Below, one piece after another: positions 44,531-53,685 of a stretch of 64,000 bases of DNA. Origin of the DNA: Immundisolibacterales bacterium. GTDB taxonomy: Bacteria > Pseudomonadota > Gammaproteobacteria > HK1. The notes beneath the pieces are model-generated. The model made no database searches. It was given only the letters and a program-made list of their open reading frames with translations, and was not told the DNA's origin. Position numbers and translations under genes: made by a program. The DNA lies in contig JAPOPW010000009.1 in NCBI GenBank assembly GCA_026712715.1, forward strand, positions 124,001 to 188,000. The letters run 5' to 3'. Every line of letters starts with the position of its first letter. Position 1 is the first letter of the stretch.

Positions 44531-45328
44531 TCAGTCCGCCGCTTCGTCGAGGACGGCGCCGCGGCGGTGCAGCGCACGGCGTCGAACCGCGTCACCGAAG
44601 GCTTTCAGTATCGCCCGGTTGAGGGGATGCTCCAACGCCGCGATCTCTACGTGCCACTGGACGCCGACCGCGAACGTGGATGCATCGCGCGCCCGAACCG
44701 CCTCAACCGTCCCGTCGTCCGCGAGCGCCTCGACGACGAGCCGGGGAGCGAGCCGGTCGATCCCCTGCCCGTGCAGGGAATTGACGACCGCTTCGTCCTC
44801 GCCGAGCCAGGTCGCAAGCGGCCCGCCCGGCGTGAGACGCAGTCGATCCCGCGGGGCGATGGACTCCTCGAACTCGATCTCCCGGTTCCGGCGGTGGTCG
44901 CGGCGGCCCGGAACCTCGTGCAGGCGCTGGTGCAGGGTCCCGCCGAGGGCTACGTTCATCTCCTGGATGCCGCGGCACACGCCGAGCAGCGGAACGCCGC
45001 GGCGAATGGCGGCGCGCACGAGCGCGAAGCTGAGGGCATCGCGGCCGGGGTCCCGCACGTCCTCCCCGGGCGCCGGCTCCTGGCCATAGTGATGGGGTTC
45101 GATGTTCGATACGCCACCGGTCAGCATGATTCCGTCGACCGCATCGAGCACCGCATCCGGGTCCAGCCGGTCTCCGAGCGCGGGAATGAGCAGAGGCAGG
45201 GCTCCGGCGGCGTCCAGTATCGCGACCGTGTTCCCTTCGCCGGTGGCATGGTGCCGGAACCGGCCGTCCACCTTGAGGTTGCACGAAATGCCGACGATCG
45301 GCATGACGGAAGAGGGTGCTGCATTCAT
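44531..45328 (-). CDS. Gamma-glutamyl-gamma-aminobutyrate hydrolase (PuuD)-like class I amidotransferase
   Basis: The 265-residue protein has the class I glutamine amidotransferase nucleophile in PLLGVCRGIQEMNVALGGTL (about 116-135). The histidine-glutamate pair lies in AVGVQWHVEI, about residue 233. The N-terminus VGISCNLKVDGRF and GIMLTGGVSNIEPHHYG match the peptidase C26 family. PuuD releases GABA from gamma-glutamyl-GABA in putrescine breakdown. No puuABC genes are visible. The DadA-like and D-2-hydroxyacid dehydrogenase genes lie upstream in the same run. Confidence 0.88.
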   Translation of the reverse strand: MNAAPSSVMPIVGISCNLKVDGRFRHHATGEGNTVAILDAAGALPLLIPALGDRLDPDAVLDAVDGIMLTGGVSNIEPHHYGQEPAPGEDVRDPGRDALSFALVRAAIRRGVPLLGVCRGIQEMNVALGGTLHQRLHEVPGRRDHRRNREIEFEESIAPRDRLRLTPGGPLATWLGEDEAVVNSLHGQGIDRLAPRLVVEALADDGTVEAVRARDASTFAVGVQWHVEIAALEHPLNRAILKAFGDAVRRRALHRRGAVLDEAAD

Positions 45329-45482
45329 CGTTCGCGTCTACGCTGCCTGCGGCCAGGGACGGCTCGGATGGACGGTACCGGCGGCGCGGACGCTCCCGGC
45401 CGCCGGCGCCATTCTACTCCGAACGAAGACGGCTGCCGGATGCAATCCGAACCGGCGCGCGCGGCCCCGGTCGCCCGGCAAC

Positions 45483-46421
45483 TCAGAACGCCCGGTAGAG
45501 CAGCGGTTCACCCTTGACGTACCGCGCGAGGTTCTCGAGCCACATCTCGCCCACCCGGATGGCGTACATCGGCGAGCGCGACCCGTTGTGCGGGGTGATG
45601 AGGAGGTTGGGGATGTCCCACAGGTCGTCGTCTCTCGGCCACGGCTCTACCGGAAGCACGTCGAGACAGGCCTGCGCGATGCCGCCCGAGGCGAGCGCGG
45701 CGCGGAGTGCGTCGGTGTCGATGAGCGCGCCGCGACCGACGTTGACGAGGGTCGCGGTGCTCTTCATGCTTGCGAGGGCGGTCGCGTCGATGAGATTGGC
45801 GCTCTCGTCGGAAATGGGCAACGCGAGCACCACGAAGTCCGCTTCCGGCAGGAAAGCGGCAAGGTCGTCCGGCGTCCCCTGGCGGTCGACTCCCGGCACC
45901 GGCTCGGCGGAGCGCCGGATTCCGAGCACGGTCATCCCGAACCCCTTGGCGAAGTGAACGACCCGGCTCCCGATCGCCCCGAGCCCGACGACGAGGACGG
46001 TCGTCGCGCTCAATGCCGTGAGGTCGAGCTTGTTCCATTCGTGCGCGCGCTGCTGCTCGCGGAGCTCGCCGAGGCGCTTGGCTCCCCACATCACCCCCGC
46101 GAAGGCAAGCTCCGCCACTTCCGGCGCGTTCGCTCCGGGGCTGTGGGTGACCGGCACCGACTTCGACCGCATGTCGTCGTAGAAACGGCCGTCGATCCCG
46201 GCATCCTCGGTGTGCGCCCACTTCGGGGGCGCGATGGCGGTCATCGCGGTCACCCACTCTTCGGTGTAGGCGTCGCCCGCGTAGACGATGAGGTCCGAGC
46301 CCTCGGGGGAATCGGTCCAGTTGCAGTCCCAGTCGCAAAGCGCCCACGTGATGTCGGGATGGATGGCCTCGGCCGCCGCCGCGACCTGCCGGTGGAACTC
46401 GTGCCCGGTTGCAATCTTCAT
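45483..46421 (-). CDS. D-isomer-specific 2-hydroxyacid dehydrogenase
   Basis: The 312-residue protein has the NAD-binding loop VVGLGAIGSRVVHFAKGFGM (about 142-161), the substrate-binding arginine in LVNVGRGALIDTDAL (about 225-239) and the catalytic histidine in LLITPHNGSRSPMY (about 278). An acidic-residue site lies at VLPVEPWP. It interconverts 2-oxo and D-2-hydroxy acids with NAD(P)H. I chose ATG 46421 (MKIATGHEF) over the longer frame. It sits between the DadA-like oxidase and the PuuD-like gene on the minus strand. Confidence 0.88.
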   Translation of the reverse strand: MKIATGHEFHRQVAAAAEAIHPDITWALCDWDCNWTDSPEGSDLIVYAGDAYTEEWVTAMTAIAPPKWAHTEDAGIDGRFYDDMRSKSVPVTHSPGANAPEVAELAFAGVMWGAKRLGELREQQRAHEWNKLDLTALSATTVLVVGLGAIGSRVVHFAKGFGMTVLGIRRSAEPVPGVDRQGTPDDLAAFLPEADFVVLALPISDESANLIDATALASMKSTATLVNVGRGALIDTDALRAALASGGIAQACLDVLPVEPWPRDDDLWDIPNLLITPHNGSRSPMYAIRVGEMWLENLARYVKGEPLLYRAF

Positions 46422-46568
46422 TCTGAATTCATTCCGCGTTCCTCGTGGATGGTGCCGCGGGAGCGCTGCCCGCAGCCTCGAAGCGCTTGCAATCATGCCG
46501 CAATCGCGCGTCTCGCGGCTACTTCCGACCCACGGGCCGCTGCGGCGGACGGGCCGCCCCGCTCCCGG

Positions 46569-47822
46569 TCAGCGGCCGAACCCGAACGCGCGGAATCGGG
46601 TCGCGGCGTAGGGGTAGGGGTCGACGAGCGGCGATTCCCCGCTCATCATCTGCGCGATCAGCCTTCCGGTCGCCGGCCCGAGCGCGAAGCCGATGGAGGC
46701 ATGCCCGAACGCGAACCAGAGGTTCGGATGACGCGGTGCGCGGCCGATGACGGGGAGCGAGTCGGGGGTGCCGGGCCGGGCCCCGAGCCACGGCTTCGAT
46801 TCCACCTCGCCTCCGGCGGGGAACGCCTCCCGGGCGAGCGGGAGCACGGATTCAAGCTGCACCGGCGTGGGCGGCGCATCCGGAGCGCTGAACTCGATGC
46901 CGGTCGTCAGCCGCAACCCGGCCTTCATCGGAGAGACCACGTACGCGCCTTCCGCATCCAGGCACGGCCGGCCGAGGGGTTCGTTGTGCCGGGGGGCGAG
47001 GTGAAGGTGGTAGCCGCGCTCGCGGATGACGGGCAGGCGGTAGCCGAGCGGGGCGAGCAGGTCGGTGCTCCAGGGGCCGAGCGCGACCACCGCCTCGTCC
47101 GCATGGAGCTCCCCGTCGTCGAGCCCGATCCGCACCCCGGTGCCGGTCGCCGCGACGCTCCGCGCCTCGGTGCGCAGCACGTTCCCCCCCTCGGCCGCGA
47201 ACCTCTCGGCCAGCACCCGGCACACCTGCGCGGGATCCGCCACCGAGGCGATGTCCGTCAGCCAGATCGCCCGCCGGAACACCGGGCCGAGGTGCGGCTC
47301 GAGCTCGCGGAGACCATCCCGGTCGAGAATCCGGAATCGCACCCCGTGCCGATACCACAGCGCACGCGTCCCGGCGGAAGCCTCGAACCCCGACTCGGTG
47401 CGGAAGAGCTGCAGCCAGCCGTCGCGACGGAGGAGCCCGGAGTCGCCCGCGAGCAGCGCCTGGTGCTCGTCGAGGGCATGGGAAAGGAGAGCATTCAGGT
47501 GCCGGACGTTCGCATCGAACGCCCCCGGGCGGCTGTTGGCGAGAAATCGCACGAACCAGCCGAGCTCCCGGGCCGGGTACCCCGGACCGAAACGCACCGC
47601 CCGGTCCCGATTGGCCGCGTAGCGCGGCAGCTTCTTCCAGAGCGCGGGCTGGCTGAGCGGGGCGATGGACGCGCGTCCGACGACTCCGGAGTTCCCGAAC
47701 GATGTCTCGGACCCCGGCTCACGCCGGTCGACGAGCGTTACCCGGAAGCCGCGCTTCGCGAGGTGCAAAGCGCACGAGATTCCGACGATGCCGGCACCGA
47801 GCACAGCCACCGAACGTGTCAT
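46569..47822 (-). CDS. DadA-like FAD-dependent D-amino-acid dehydrogenase
   Basis: The 417-residue flavoprotein opens with the FAD loop AVLGAGIVGISCALHLAKRG and VTLVDRREPGSETSFGNSG, the latter typical of DadA. Near the C-terminus ARPGTPDSLPVIGRAPRHPN and FGHASIGFALGPATGRLIAQ complete the FAD and substrate domain. DadA oxidatively deaminates D-amino acids to 2-oxoacids and passes electrons to the membrane. By inference its 2-oxoacid product could be reduced by the neighbouring D-2-hydroxyacid dehydrogenase or Ldh-family enzyme. No alanine racemase is present nearby. Confidence 0.87.
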   Translation of the reverse strand: MTRSVAVLGAGIVGISCALHLAKRGFRVTLVDRREPGSETSFGNSGVVGRASIAPLSQPALWKKLPRYAANRDRAVRFGPGYPARELGWFVRFLANSRPGAFDANVRHLNALLSHALDEHQALLAGDSGLLRRDGWLQLFRTESGFEASAGTRALWYRHGVRFRILDRDGLRELEPHLGPVFRRAIWLTDIASVADPAQVCRVLAERFAAEGGNVLRTEARSVAATGTGVRIGLDDGELHADEAVVALGPWSTDLLAPLGYRLPVIRERGYHLHLAPRHNEPLGRPCLDAEGAYVVSPMKAGLRLTTGIEFSAPDAPPTPVQLESVLPLAREAFPAGGEVESKPWLGARPGTPDSLPVIGRAPRHPNLWFAFGHASIGFALGPATGRLIAQMMSGESPLVDPYPYAATRFRAFGFGR

Positions 47823-47898
47823 GTCGCCTCCTCCCGTCCCCGGGCCTTTCGCTGCCGCCCTCTCCCGGAACCTGCCGGACCCGCCCGCTCCGATCGGC

Positions 47899-48921
47899 TC
47901 AACAGGTCAGGAGGCAGGCCGGATGCGGCGAACGATCGAGGATCCGCTCCCAGATGGCGCCCCAGATTCCGGGCGGAACGGGGAGGTCCGGACGCCGGAA
48001 CGCGGGCACGGGCTCGACGGCGTCCCCCACCCGGCGGCCCACCACGAACGAGAACACGAACCGATCCTCGAGCCCCATCCGCAGGTCGGAGAGCAGGATC
48101 TCGCCGCTCGCGAGCTCCCGCGCGGCGAAGAAGCCGCGCGAGAACCACACGAGGCGCGCTACCTGCCTCTCGAGTCGAAGGGGATCGAGGAGATCGTGGC
48201 CGTCCGGGCGCCACACGAACGCGACCCTCGGTTCCGCGTCGAGCAGGGAATGGTAGCCCTCCGCGTAGCGGCCGTCCTCCGTCATTGCGACGACTCGCCA
48301 CAAGATCGCGTTGAAGGGCGCCGGAGTGGTGAGGTAGCGGGTGACGCCAACGGGCAGGGAATCCGCCGCCACCCGGTCGACGTGCGCCTTGGCGCCCACC
48401 GTGAACGCGAGCCACGCGACCCCGATCGCGAGGCCCGCCCCGTTGAGCCTTCGCCCCAGGGACGGTGTGCGCCGGAGCACCCGTGCGGACAGCACTCCGA
48501 AGATGACCGGCACGCTGAACGCCGGATCGATGATGAAAATCGTCGACCAGCCGACGGGAATGTCGGAGAACGGCAGGAGGACCTGCGTCCCGTACACCGT
48601 GAAGCAGTCGAGGAGCGGGTGCGTTACGAGGGCGAGGAACACGAGGAGCAGCCAACCCCTCCGATACGCCCGGGTGTCGGGATGCACGCGAACCGCCGCC
48701 CAGGCGATGATTGGCGTCGCCAGGATGAGCGCCGCAAGAGAGTGCGAGTAGCCGCGGTGCCAGGTGAATGCGGCCACCGGATCCGCGAACGGCCACAGCA
48801 CGTCGAGGTCCGGGAGGAGCCCGCAGATCCCCCCCCACGTTGCCGCCCGCCAGCCGACCCGGTGGCCGAGGGCCGCCTCCCCCACGGCCGCGCCGAGGGC
48901 GATCTGGGTAACGGAATCCAC
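47899..48921 (-). CDS. YdjM/DUF457-type membrane metal-dependent hydrolase
   Basis: The 340-residue protein begins MDSVTQIALGAAVGEAALGH. It has LLPDLDVLWPF, WHRGYSHSLAALI (about 54-66) and LVTHPLLDCFTVYGTQVL, which are the conserved Asp/His residues of the LexA-regulated YdjM/DUF457 family, and four or more membrane segments in its first 190 residues. The C-terminal 150 residues are soluble and unfamiliar. The substrate is unknown; some relatives are remotely phospholipase-like. It lies 76 bases upstream of the DadA-like gene and downstream of ribA. Confidence 0.85.
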   Translation of the reverse strand: MDSVTQIALGAAVGEAALGHRVGWRAATWGGICGLLPDLDVLWPFADPVAAFTWHRGYSHSLAALILATPIIAWAAVRVHPDTRAYRRGWLLLVFLALVTHPLLDCFTVYGTQVLLPFSDIPVGWSTIFIIDPAFSVPVIFGVLSARVLRRTPSLGRRLNGAGLAIGVAWLAFTVGAKAHVDRVAADSLPVGVTRYLTTPAPFNAILWRVVAMTEDGRYAEGYHSLLDAEPRVAFVWRPDGHDLLDPLRLERQVARLVWFSRGFFAARELASGEILLSDLRMGLEDRFVFSFVVGRRVGDAVEPVPAFRRPDLPVPPGIWGAIWERILDRSPHPACLLTC

Positions 48922-49097
48922 CGCGGGCGGTCAGCTCGAGCCGGGGGCTCCATCGGCGACGTCCGGCGCGGGGGCGCCGTCGTCCCGGCTCGCCGCTCCG
49001 GACGGCCCCCTGCCTGGCGCCGTCCCGGGCGCGCCGCCGGCACGGGCCTGCGCGCCGAGTACCCTTGCGAAGTGGTCGAGATCGATTGACGACCAGG

Positions 49098-49970
49098 TCA
49101 TTGACCGCCGCTCCGGTCTCGCTTGCGCCGTTCCGACCGGTCACGACCACTGTGCGAAGGTTCCAGGTCCCCATTCTCGATCGCGTGACCCCACTCGCGC
49201 TTCGCGGCGAGGTAGCGCCGGTTGTGCTCGCCCACCCCGGTGATGTGCTTCTCCACCGTGACGCGGCCGAGTCCGTGGACCCGGAGGTCGTCCACCTTCT
49301 TCGGATTGTTGGTCAGCAGTCGAAACGGCCGCTCTTCGCCCAGGAAGTAGAGCAACAGGGCGGCCGCATCCGAGAAATCGCGCGAATCGTCGGGCAGTCC
49401 GAGGGAGCGGTTCGCCTGGTACGTGTTCTCCCCTCCGTCCTGCAGGACATACGTCGCCGCCTTGGCCCAGAGCCCGATCCCCCGGCCTTCGTGACCCGCC
49501 ATGTAGATCACCATCCCGCCGGTGTCGGCGACACGTAGAAAGGCCGCCGAGAGCTGGGGGCCGCAGTCGCAGCGCAGCGATCCGAACACGTCGCCGGTAA
49601 GACAGTTCGAGTGCACCCGCACGAGCGGCTCGGGGTGATCGGAGAGATCGCCGAACACCAGCACGCTGTTCACCGACATGTGGGAGACGAGACTCGCGAA
49701 GCTCCGTGCCGCACCCCGCTCGCGAAGGGTCCGGGCGAGCTCGTCCACCGGCTCGAGCTCGGTGTGGCGCACCACCGTGTACCAGTGCGCACGCAGGTCT
49801 TCCCCGTCGACGTGGAGCGGGAGCGGGATCGGTCCGAGGACATCGAGGGCGCGGCTCCCGGAGGGAACCGGGTCCGCCAGATCGATTGGCCGCCCGCGCC
49901 GATCAATCCGGACCAGCTTGCCCTGGGCGACGAGGCGCGTGCTGACGGTTGGGTCGATATAGGCAAACAT
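49098..49970 (-). CDS. ribA: GTP cyclohydrolase II with N-terminal extension
   Basis: The 290-residue protein carries out the first step of riboflavin synthesis, turning GTP into diaminohydroxy-ribosylaminopyrimidine phosphate. The zinc site is CLTGDVFGSLRCDCG (three cysteines, about 123-137), followed by GHEGRGIGLWAKAATYVLQD with the tyrosine, DDSRDF with the catalytic arginine, and RLLTNNPKKVD. The usual HSE before CLTGD reads HSN. About 90 residues precede the enzyme core, more than in E. coli RibA, and do not read as RibB. The C-terminus SGRDRSERRKRDRSGG is charged and probably disordered. It heads the long minus-strand run. Confidence 0.88.
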   Translation of the reverse strand: MFAYIDPTVSTRLVAQGKLVRIDRRGRPIDLADPVPSGSRALDVLGPIPLPLHVDGEDLRAHWYTVVRHTELEPVDELARTLRERGAARSFASLVSHMSVNSVLVFGDLSDHPEPLVRVHSNCLTGDVFGSLRCDCGPQLSAAFLRVADTGGMVIYMAGHEGRGIGLWAKAATYVLQDGGENTYQANRSLGLPDDSRDFSDAAALLLYFLGEERPFRLLTNNPKKVDDLRVHGLGRVTVEKHITGVGEHNRRYLAAKREWGHAIENGDLEPSHSGRDRSERRKRDRSGGQ

Positions 49971-50421
49971 CGATCATCGGCCACCATGCGCGAACGGACG
50001 CGGCGGGCGCACGCGCGGCCCGTCATCTCGGACCACGATAGCACGAATCCAGATGCTGTCAGCACGGATTGCAGGTGCCTTCCGCTCCTCCTCCGACGCC
50101 CTCTTGTTGTCGCTTCAATCCCTATGTTTCAACTGGTTGTCAATATCCGGCCGGCATTCCCGTCCACTTCGCGTCCATTGTGTCGTTTCCCGTTCCGATG
50201 GGTATCGGGGAGTGGGGAAAAGGGGGGGCTCGTCGTCCGGCGGGCACGAATGCCCCTTCCGGGACAGGCCGCGATTCCGGGCCGTGCCTCCCTTGGAGAC
50301 TCGCCGGACCGGTGGGGGCGCGCCGGCCGGCATCCACCCTGTCGCAAACGGGCCGACTTGCGTATGGTTTGCGCGAGCGGAGCTGCATTGCTCCGCCCGC
50401 GCTCGCAAAGGCTCACCCGAG
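49971..50421. other. Gene-free region between divergent ribA and the EamA permease gene
   Basis: These 451 bases hold the promoters of ribA and the permease gene. At 50113-50140 there is one segment (TCAATCCCTATGTTTCAACT) that resembles a CRISPR repeat unit, but no second copy or spacer periodicity follows. No coding frame looks real. A run of G (AAAAGGGGGG, about 50218-50227) is the only other local feature. Confidence 0.45.
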
Positions 50422-51417
50422 ATGGCAGGCAGGGGGTTTCGACCGGCGCACAATCCTCGCCTGGGCATCGCGTTCATCTGCCTCGGGATGATGGCCATCA
50501 CGGTCAACGACTCGATCCTAAAGCAGTTCTCCGACCGCTATCCACTGCACGAGATCGTGTTCGTGCGCGCGGCGGTGGCGATGCTGTTCAGCCTCGCCGT
50601 GCTGAGGTTCGAGGGCGGGCTCCGCGCGCTTCGTACCCGGCGCCCCGGCGCGCACATCGCGCGCGCGCTCTGCATGGTCGTCGCGAACATGTCGTTCTTC
50701 GGAGCGCTCGCGGCGATCCCGCTCGCAGATGCGACCGCGCTCTTCTTCGTCGCCCCGCTCTTCATCACCCTGCTTTCCATCCCGTTCCTCGGCGAAAGGG
50801 TGGGCATCCGCCGCTTTTCCGCGGTCGCGGTCGGATTCGTCGGCGTGCTCGTCGTGCTCCGCCCCGCCGGCGAGTTCGGACAAGCGGTCGACCGGCTGAT
50901 CCTGCTGCTGCCCGTCGTGGCGGCGCTCGCCTATGCCGCGATGCAGATCCTGACGCGGCGGCTCAGGGCGAGCGCGCCGGCCTCCGCGATGGCGGTCTAT
51001 ATCCAGGGCACTCTCATCGCAGTCAGCATCGGCTTCTTCGTCGCGGCGGGCGACGGCCGCTACGCCGCGGGATTGGAGAGCAAGTCGGCGCTCTTCCTGC
51101 TGCGCGCCTGGACCTGGCCAACGCCCGAACACTGGCTGTGGTTCGTGCTGCTGGGCGGCCTCTCGGCGTTCATCGCCTATGCCGTGACGCAGGCCTACCG
51201 GCTGAGCGACGCCGCCACCCTGGCTCCGTTCGAATACATCGCGCTGCCCATGGCGATTGCGCTCGGGTGGCTCGTGTTCGACCACCTTCCCGACGTCTGG
51301 GTGCTGCTCGGCTGCGCCCTGATTGCGGGTTCCGGCGTGTATGTGTACCGGCGCAAGAAGAACCTGGCGGACGCCGATGTCGGAGTGTCGCGCCGGCGCC
51401 GGCGCCGGAAACGGTAG
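50422..51417 (+). CDS. DMT-superfamily (EamA) transporter
   Basis: The 331-residue inner-membrane protein has ten predicted helices in two EamA halves. The first half includes LGIAFICLGMMAITVNDSIL, the typical early motif FVRAAVAMLFSL, and ADATALFFVAPLFITLLSIP followed by LGERVGIRR. The second half runs from LLLPVVAALAYAAMQILTRR to EYIALPMAIALGWLVF. The substrate, a metabolite exported or imported by proton exchange, is unknown. I chose ATG 50422 because earlier starts add unrelated sequence. The C-terminus RRRRRKR is strongly basic. Confidence 0.88.
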   Translation: MAGRGFRPAHNPRLGIAFICLGMMAITVNDSILKQFSDRYPLHEIVFVRAAVAMLFSLAVLRFEGGLRALRTRRPGAHIARALCMVVANMSFFGALAAIPLADATALFFVAPLFITLLSIPFLGERVGIRRFSAVAVGFVGVLVVLRPAGEFGQAVDRLILLLPVVAALAYAAMQILTRRLRASAPASAMAVYIQGTLIAVSIGFFVAAGDGRYAAGLESKSALFLLRAWTWPTPEHWLWFVLLGGLSAFIAYAVTQAYRLSDAATLAPFEYIALPMAIALGWLVFDHLPDVWVLLGCALIAGSGVYVYRRKKNLADADVGVSRRRRRRKR

Positions 51418-51958
51418 CACCCCCGCAATCTCAATCCTTCACTTCAAGCTGCACGACCTTCCTCACCGCCCTTCGGAGCGACGGACCGCCACCCCTCCCG
51501 TCCCTCGGCACTCGTAGCGTTCTTCTCTTCGTGGGCCGGCCTTCGTGCCGTCGACCACCCGTCGAGAGTCCTCGATCACCGCGTTCGAACGATAGATGAC
51601 CGCATCCGGCCCCGCAGGAAGGACAAGGTCTCCATTGGCGGGCCGCGCCGCTGCGGCGCGGACTCCTCTCCATCCGCCCGGGCGTGCGGCCGGACACGAG
51701 GAAACCGAGCACAAGGAGCGGCGCCGCACAAGAAAGCTCCGGTCCACGAATGGCCGTTGCGACGGAAACGGTGCACTGTCTTCCGATCGAAATTTCACGA
51801 TTGCCATAAGAAAAAATTATGGAACGGCCAAGAAGACGGTATTGGGAATTCTCGCCGGCCGCCGCTAATTTCGGATCGTCCGACTCGAAACTGGAAAGGA
51901 TCGGTCGAGTCCTCACCAGGAATCGGACTGGGGGTAATGCACTCTCGTGGAGGAAGAA
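51418..51958. other. Region without a clear gene; possible decayed small minus-strand gene
   Basis: On the minus strand two frames each contain one coding-like piece: a signal-peptide-like LSCAAPLLVLGFLVSGRTP at about 51680-51740, and AVIYRSNAVIEDSRRVVDGT at about 51545-51605 in another frame. They could be parts of one frameshifted secreted protein, but I recognise no family. The stretch at 51780-51880 is AT-rich and probably contains the promoter of the gene at 51959. Confidence 0.3.
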
Positions 51959-52663
51959 ATGTCCAAAGCAGCATTCGAGATCAGCGAGATCATGAGAACG
52001 GTCCGTCGTTCGCTACCGATGGAGAATCTGGCCCTCCCGGACCGCTTCTTCCCCGCCCACCTTTCCGTCGCGCTCATCGACGCGATCTTCCGTACCCGTT
52101 GCGAATACGACGACCACACCGTGCCCGCGGCGAGGCGCTACTGCCGGCACTTCGACATCGCGCAATCCCGGGTGAATCGCTGGACTCCGCCCGAAGCGTC
52201 GGAACAGGAGGCCCTGACCGACCTGATTCGGCACTTCGAGACGCTCGGGATGGACCGCATGATCGGCGAGGTGTTTCGGACCGAACAGACCTTCCTCGGG
52301 ACGAAGCGACCGAAGGCGGAGTACGTCCTTCGCACCGCAAGGGAGCTAAAGCGCATCGGGATTGAAGTGCTGCAGGACGTGCAGGTCCGCTCCTGCGAGG
52401 AAATCGAGCAGGTGCTGGAGGACTCCGCCGGCCTCGGCGCGGCCACCATCCGGATGGTCCTCATGTACACCGGCAACGACGAGTTCGTGCGTGGAGACGG
52501 CCACGTTCGCCGATTCGTGGCCGATGCCCTCGGGAGAGAGGGAATATCCGCGGGACGGGCGGAAAGTCTCGTGCGCCGGTGCGCGCACGAGCTGATCCTT
52601 TCGCCCCGGTATCTGGACCACCAGATCTGGAGCCGCAGCTCGACCTCGCTGCTCGCCGCCTGA
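51959..52663 (+). CDS. HhH-GPD/endonuclease-III-like protein without an iron-sulfur motif
   Basis: The 234-residue product is mostly helical. Its middle resembles the endonuclease III/HhH-GPD fold: HLSVALIDAIFRTRC early, EDSAGLGAATIRMVLMYTG as a hairpin-like segment (about 157-175), then DGHVRRFVADALG with an aspartate at the position of the catalytic one (about 183). No C-terminal four-cysteine cluster is present. It may be a glycosylase-like DNA-binding protein of unknown activity. GGAGGAAGAA immediately before ATG 51959 sets the start; a GTG lies four codons earlier inside that site. It is convergent with the XRE regulator. Confidence 0.7.
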   Translation: MSKAAFEISEIMRTVRRSLPMENLALPDRFFPAHLSVALIDAIFRTRCEYDDHTVPAARRYCRHFDIAQSRVNRWTPPEASEQEALTDLIRHFETLGMDRMIGEVFRTEQTFLGTKRPKAEYVLRTARELKRIGIEVLQDVQVRSCEEIEQVLEDSAGLGAATIRMVLMYTGNDEFVRGDGHVRRFVADALGREGISAGRAESLVRRCAHELILSPRYLDHQIWSRSSTSLLAA

Positions 52664-52765
52664 TCGCGCTCGTGCACATGGAAATGCCCATCCTTGCATC
52701 CGCCCTGATCACCCGAACCGGGACCAGGGCGGTTCACCGGCATCGGCGAACCGGAGCGAAAGCGG

Positions 52766-53623
52766 TCAGCCGTCGCCTCCGGCAATCGGAAGCAGGCTGC
52801 GCAGGAACGGGCCGATCTCGGTGGGATTGACGGCGGCGGCGCGAATCAGGTCGTCGAAGTGGCGGTTCAGCACGGAGATGTGCTCGGCGGTGTTGAACAC
52901 CAGAAAGATCTGGCCCGCGTAGAGCGCGACCCGCCGGCGGCCGAATATGGTGTAGGGCGCCGAGTAGTGGGTGAGGCCGTCGTAGAGAAACACGCGAAGC
53001 CGCGGGTACAGCTCGTCCACCACTTCGAGGAGCCGCTCGACCTGCCGCGCCCGCGCCGGCCCGGGCAGCGTCTTCCAGATCCCGCTCCCGTCCGCGAAGT
53101 CCTCGATTCCCTGAAGCGGCATGCAGATCTCCATGTCCGTTTCCGACACGCGCAGCCGCGTGAGCTTGTCCCGAGCCTCGCCGAACGCCCGATCGATCGA
53201 GCGCGCGGAGAACACCCGGTACTCGTGCCCCAGCACCTCTCCGGTCTTCGCGAAATCCGGCAGGGTCGCCGGCACGCTGCGCACCTTGGTCCCTGCCGCC
53301 TCCTCGAACCAGGCGATGATCTGCTCGTCCACCGGATGCTGCGCGCTCGGGGCCACCTGAAGGGATTCGTGGAGGATGTCCGCGCCGAGCTTTTCCACCT
53401 GGCTGAGCCCGAGCAGCCAGTCCAGGCTCACCTTGAGCTCGGCCGCAACCGCGGCCACGGTATCGGCGCGGGGAAGCCGGTCCACCTCCGCGGAGAGAAG
53501 CTGGGTAAGAGTGGAGCGATCGATCCCGACCCGGCGCGCGAGCGACGCCCGCGACGCCCCCGCCCGCCCCATCGCTTGCGTCAGCCGGGTCCGGAAGACC
53601 CTGGACACCTCCCGCCGATCCAT
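52766..53623 (-). CDS. XRE-family transcriptional regulator with C-terminal sensor-like domain
   Basis: The 285-residue protein has an N-terminal helix-turn-helix (about 10-70: GASRASLARRVGIDRSTLTQ, ADTVAAVAAELKVSLDWLLG). About 200 further residues contain SIDRAFGEARDKL, PLQGIEDFADGSGIW and RRRVALYAGQIFLVFNTAEH and resemble no ligand domain I can name. It is divergent from the fatty acid desaturase gene across 136 AT-rich bases with an inverted repeat, so it probably regulates that gene and itself. Confidence 0.85.
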   Translation of the reverse strand: MDRREVSRVFRTRLTQAMGRAGASRASLARRVGIDRSTLTQLLSAEVDRLPRADTVAAVAAELKVSLDWLLGLSQVEKLGADILHESLQVAPSAQHPVDEQIIAWFEEAAGTKVRSVPATLPDFAKTGEVLGHEYRVFSARSIDRAFGEARDKLTRLRVSETDMEICMPLQGIEDFADGSGIWKTLPGPARARQVERLLEVVDELYPRLRVFLYDGLTHYSAPYTIFGRRRVALYAGQIFLVFNTAEHISVLNRHFDDLIRAAAVNPTEIGPFLRSLLPIAGGDG

Positions 53624-53685
53624 CTCACCCCTCGACTACGCAAAGCGTTGACAGAATGCACGCATCAGGCCACTTAAATCAACAT

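Noticed and set aside
45102..48314. 1070-codon plus-strand open frame
   Set aside because: It is antisense to the hydroxyacid dehydrogenase, DadA-like and membrane hydrolase genes and has shadow composition.
50113..50140. CRISPR-repeat-like segment
   Set aside because: Only one unit was found. No second copy, regular spacing or cas gene occurs in the window.
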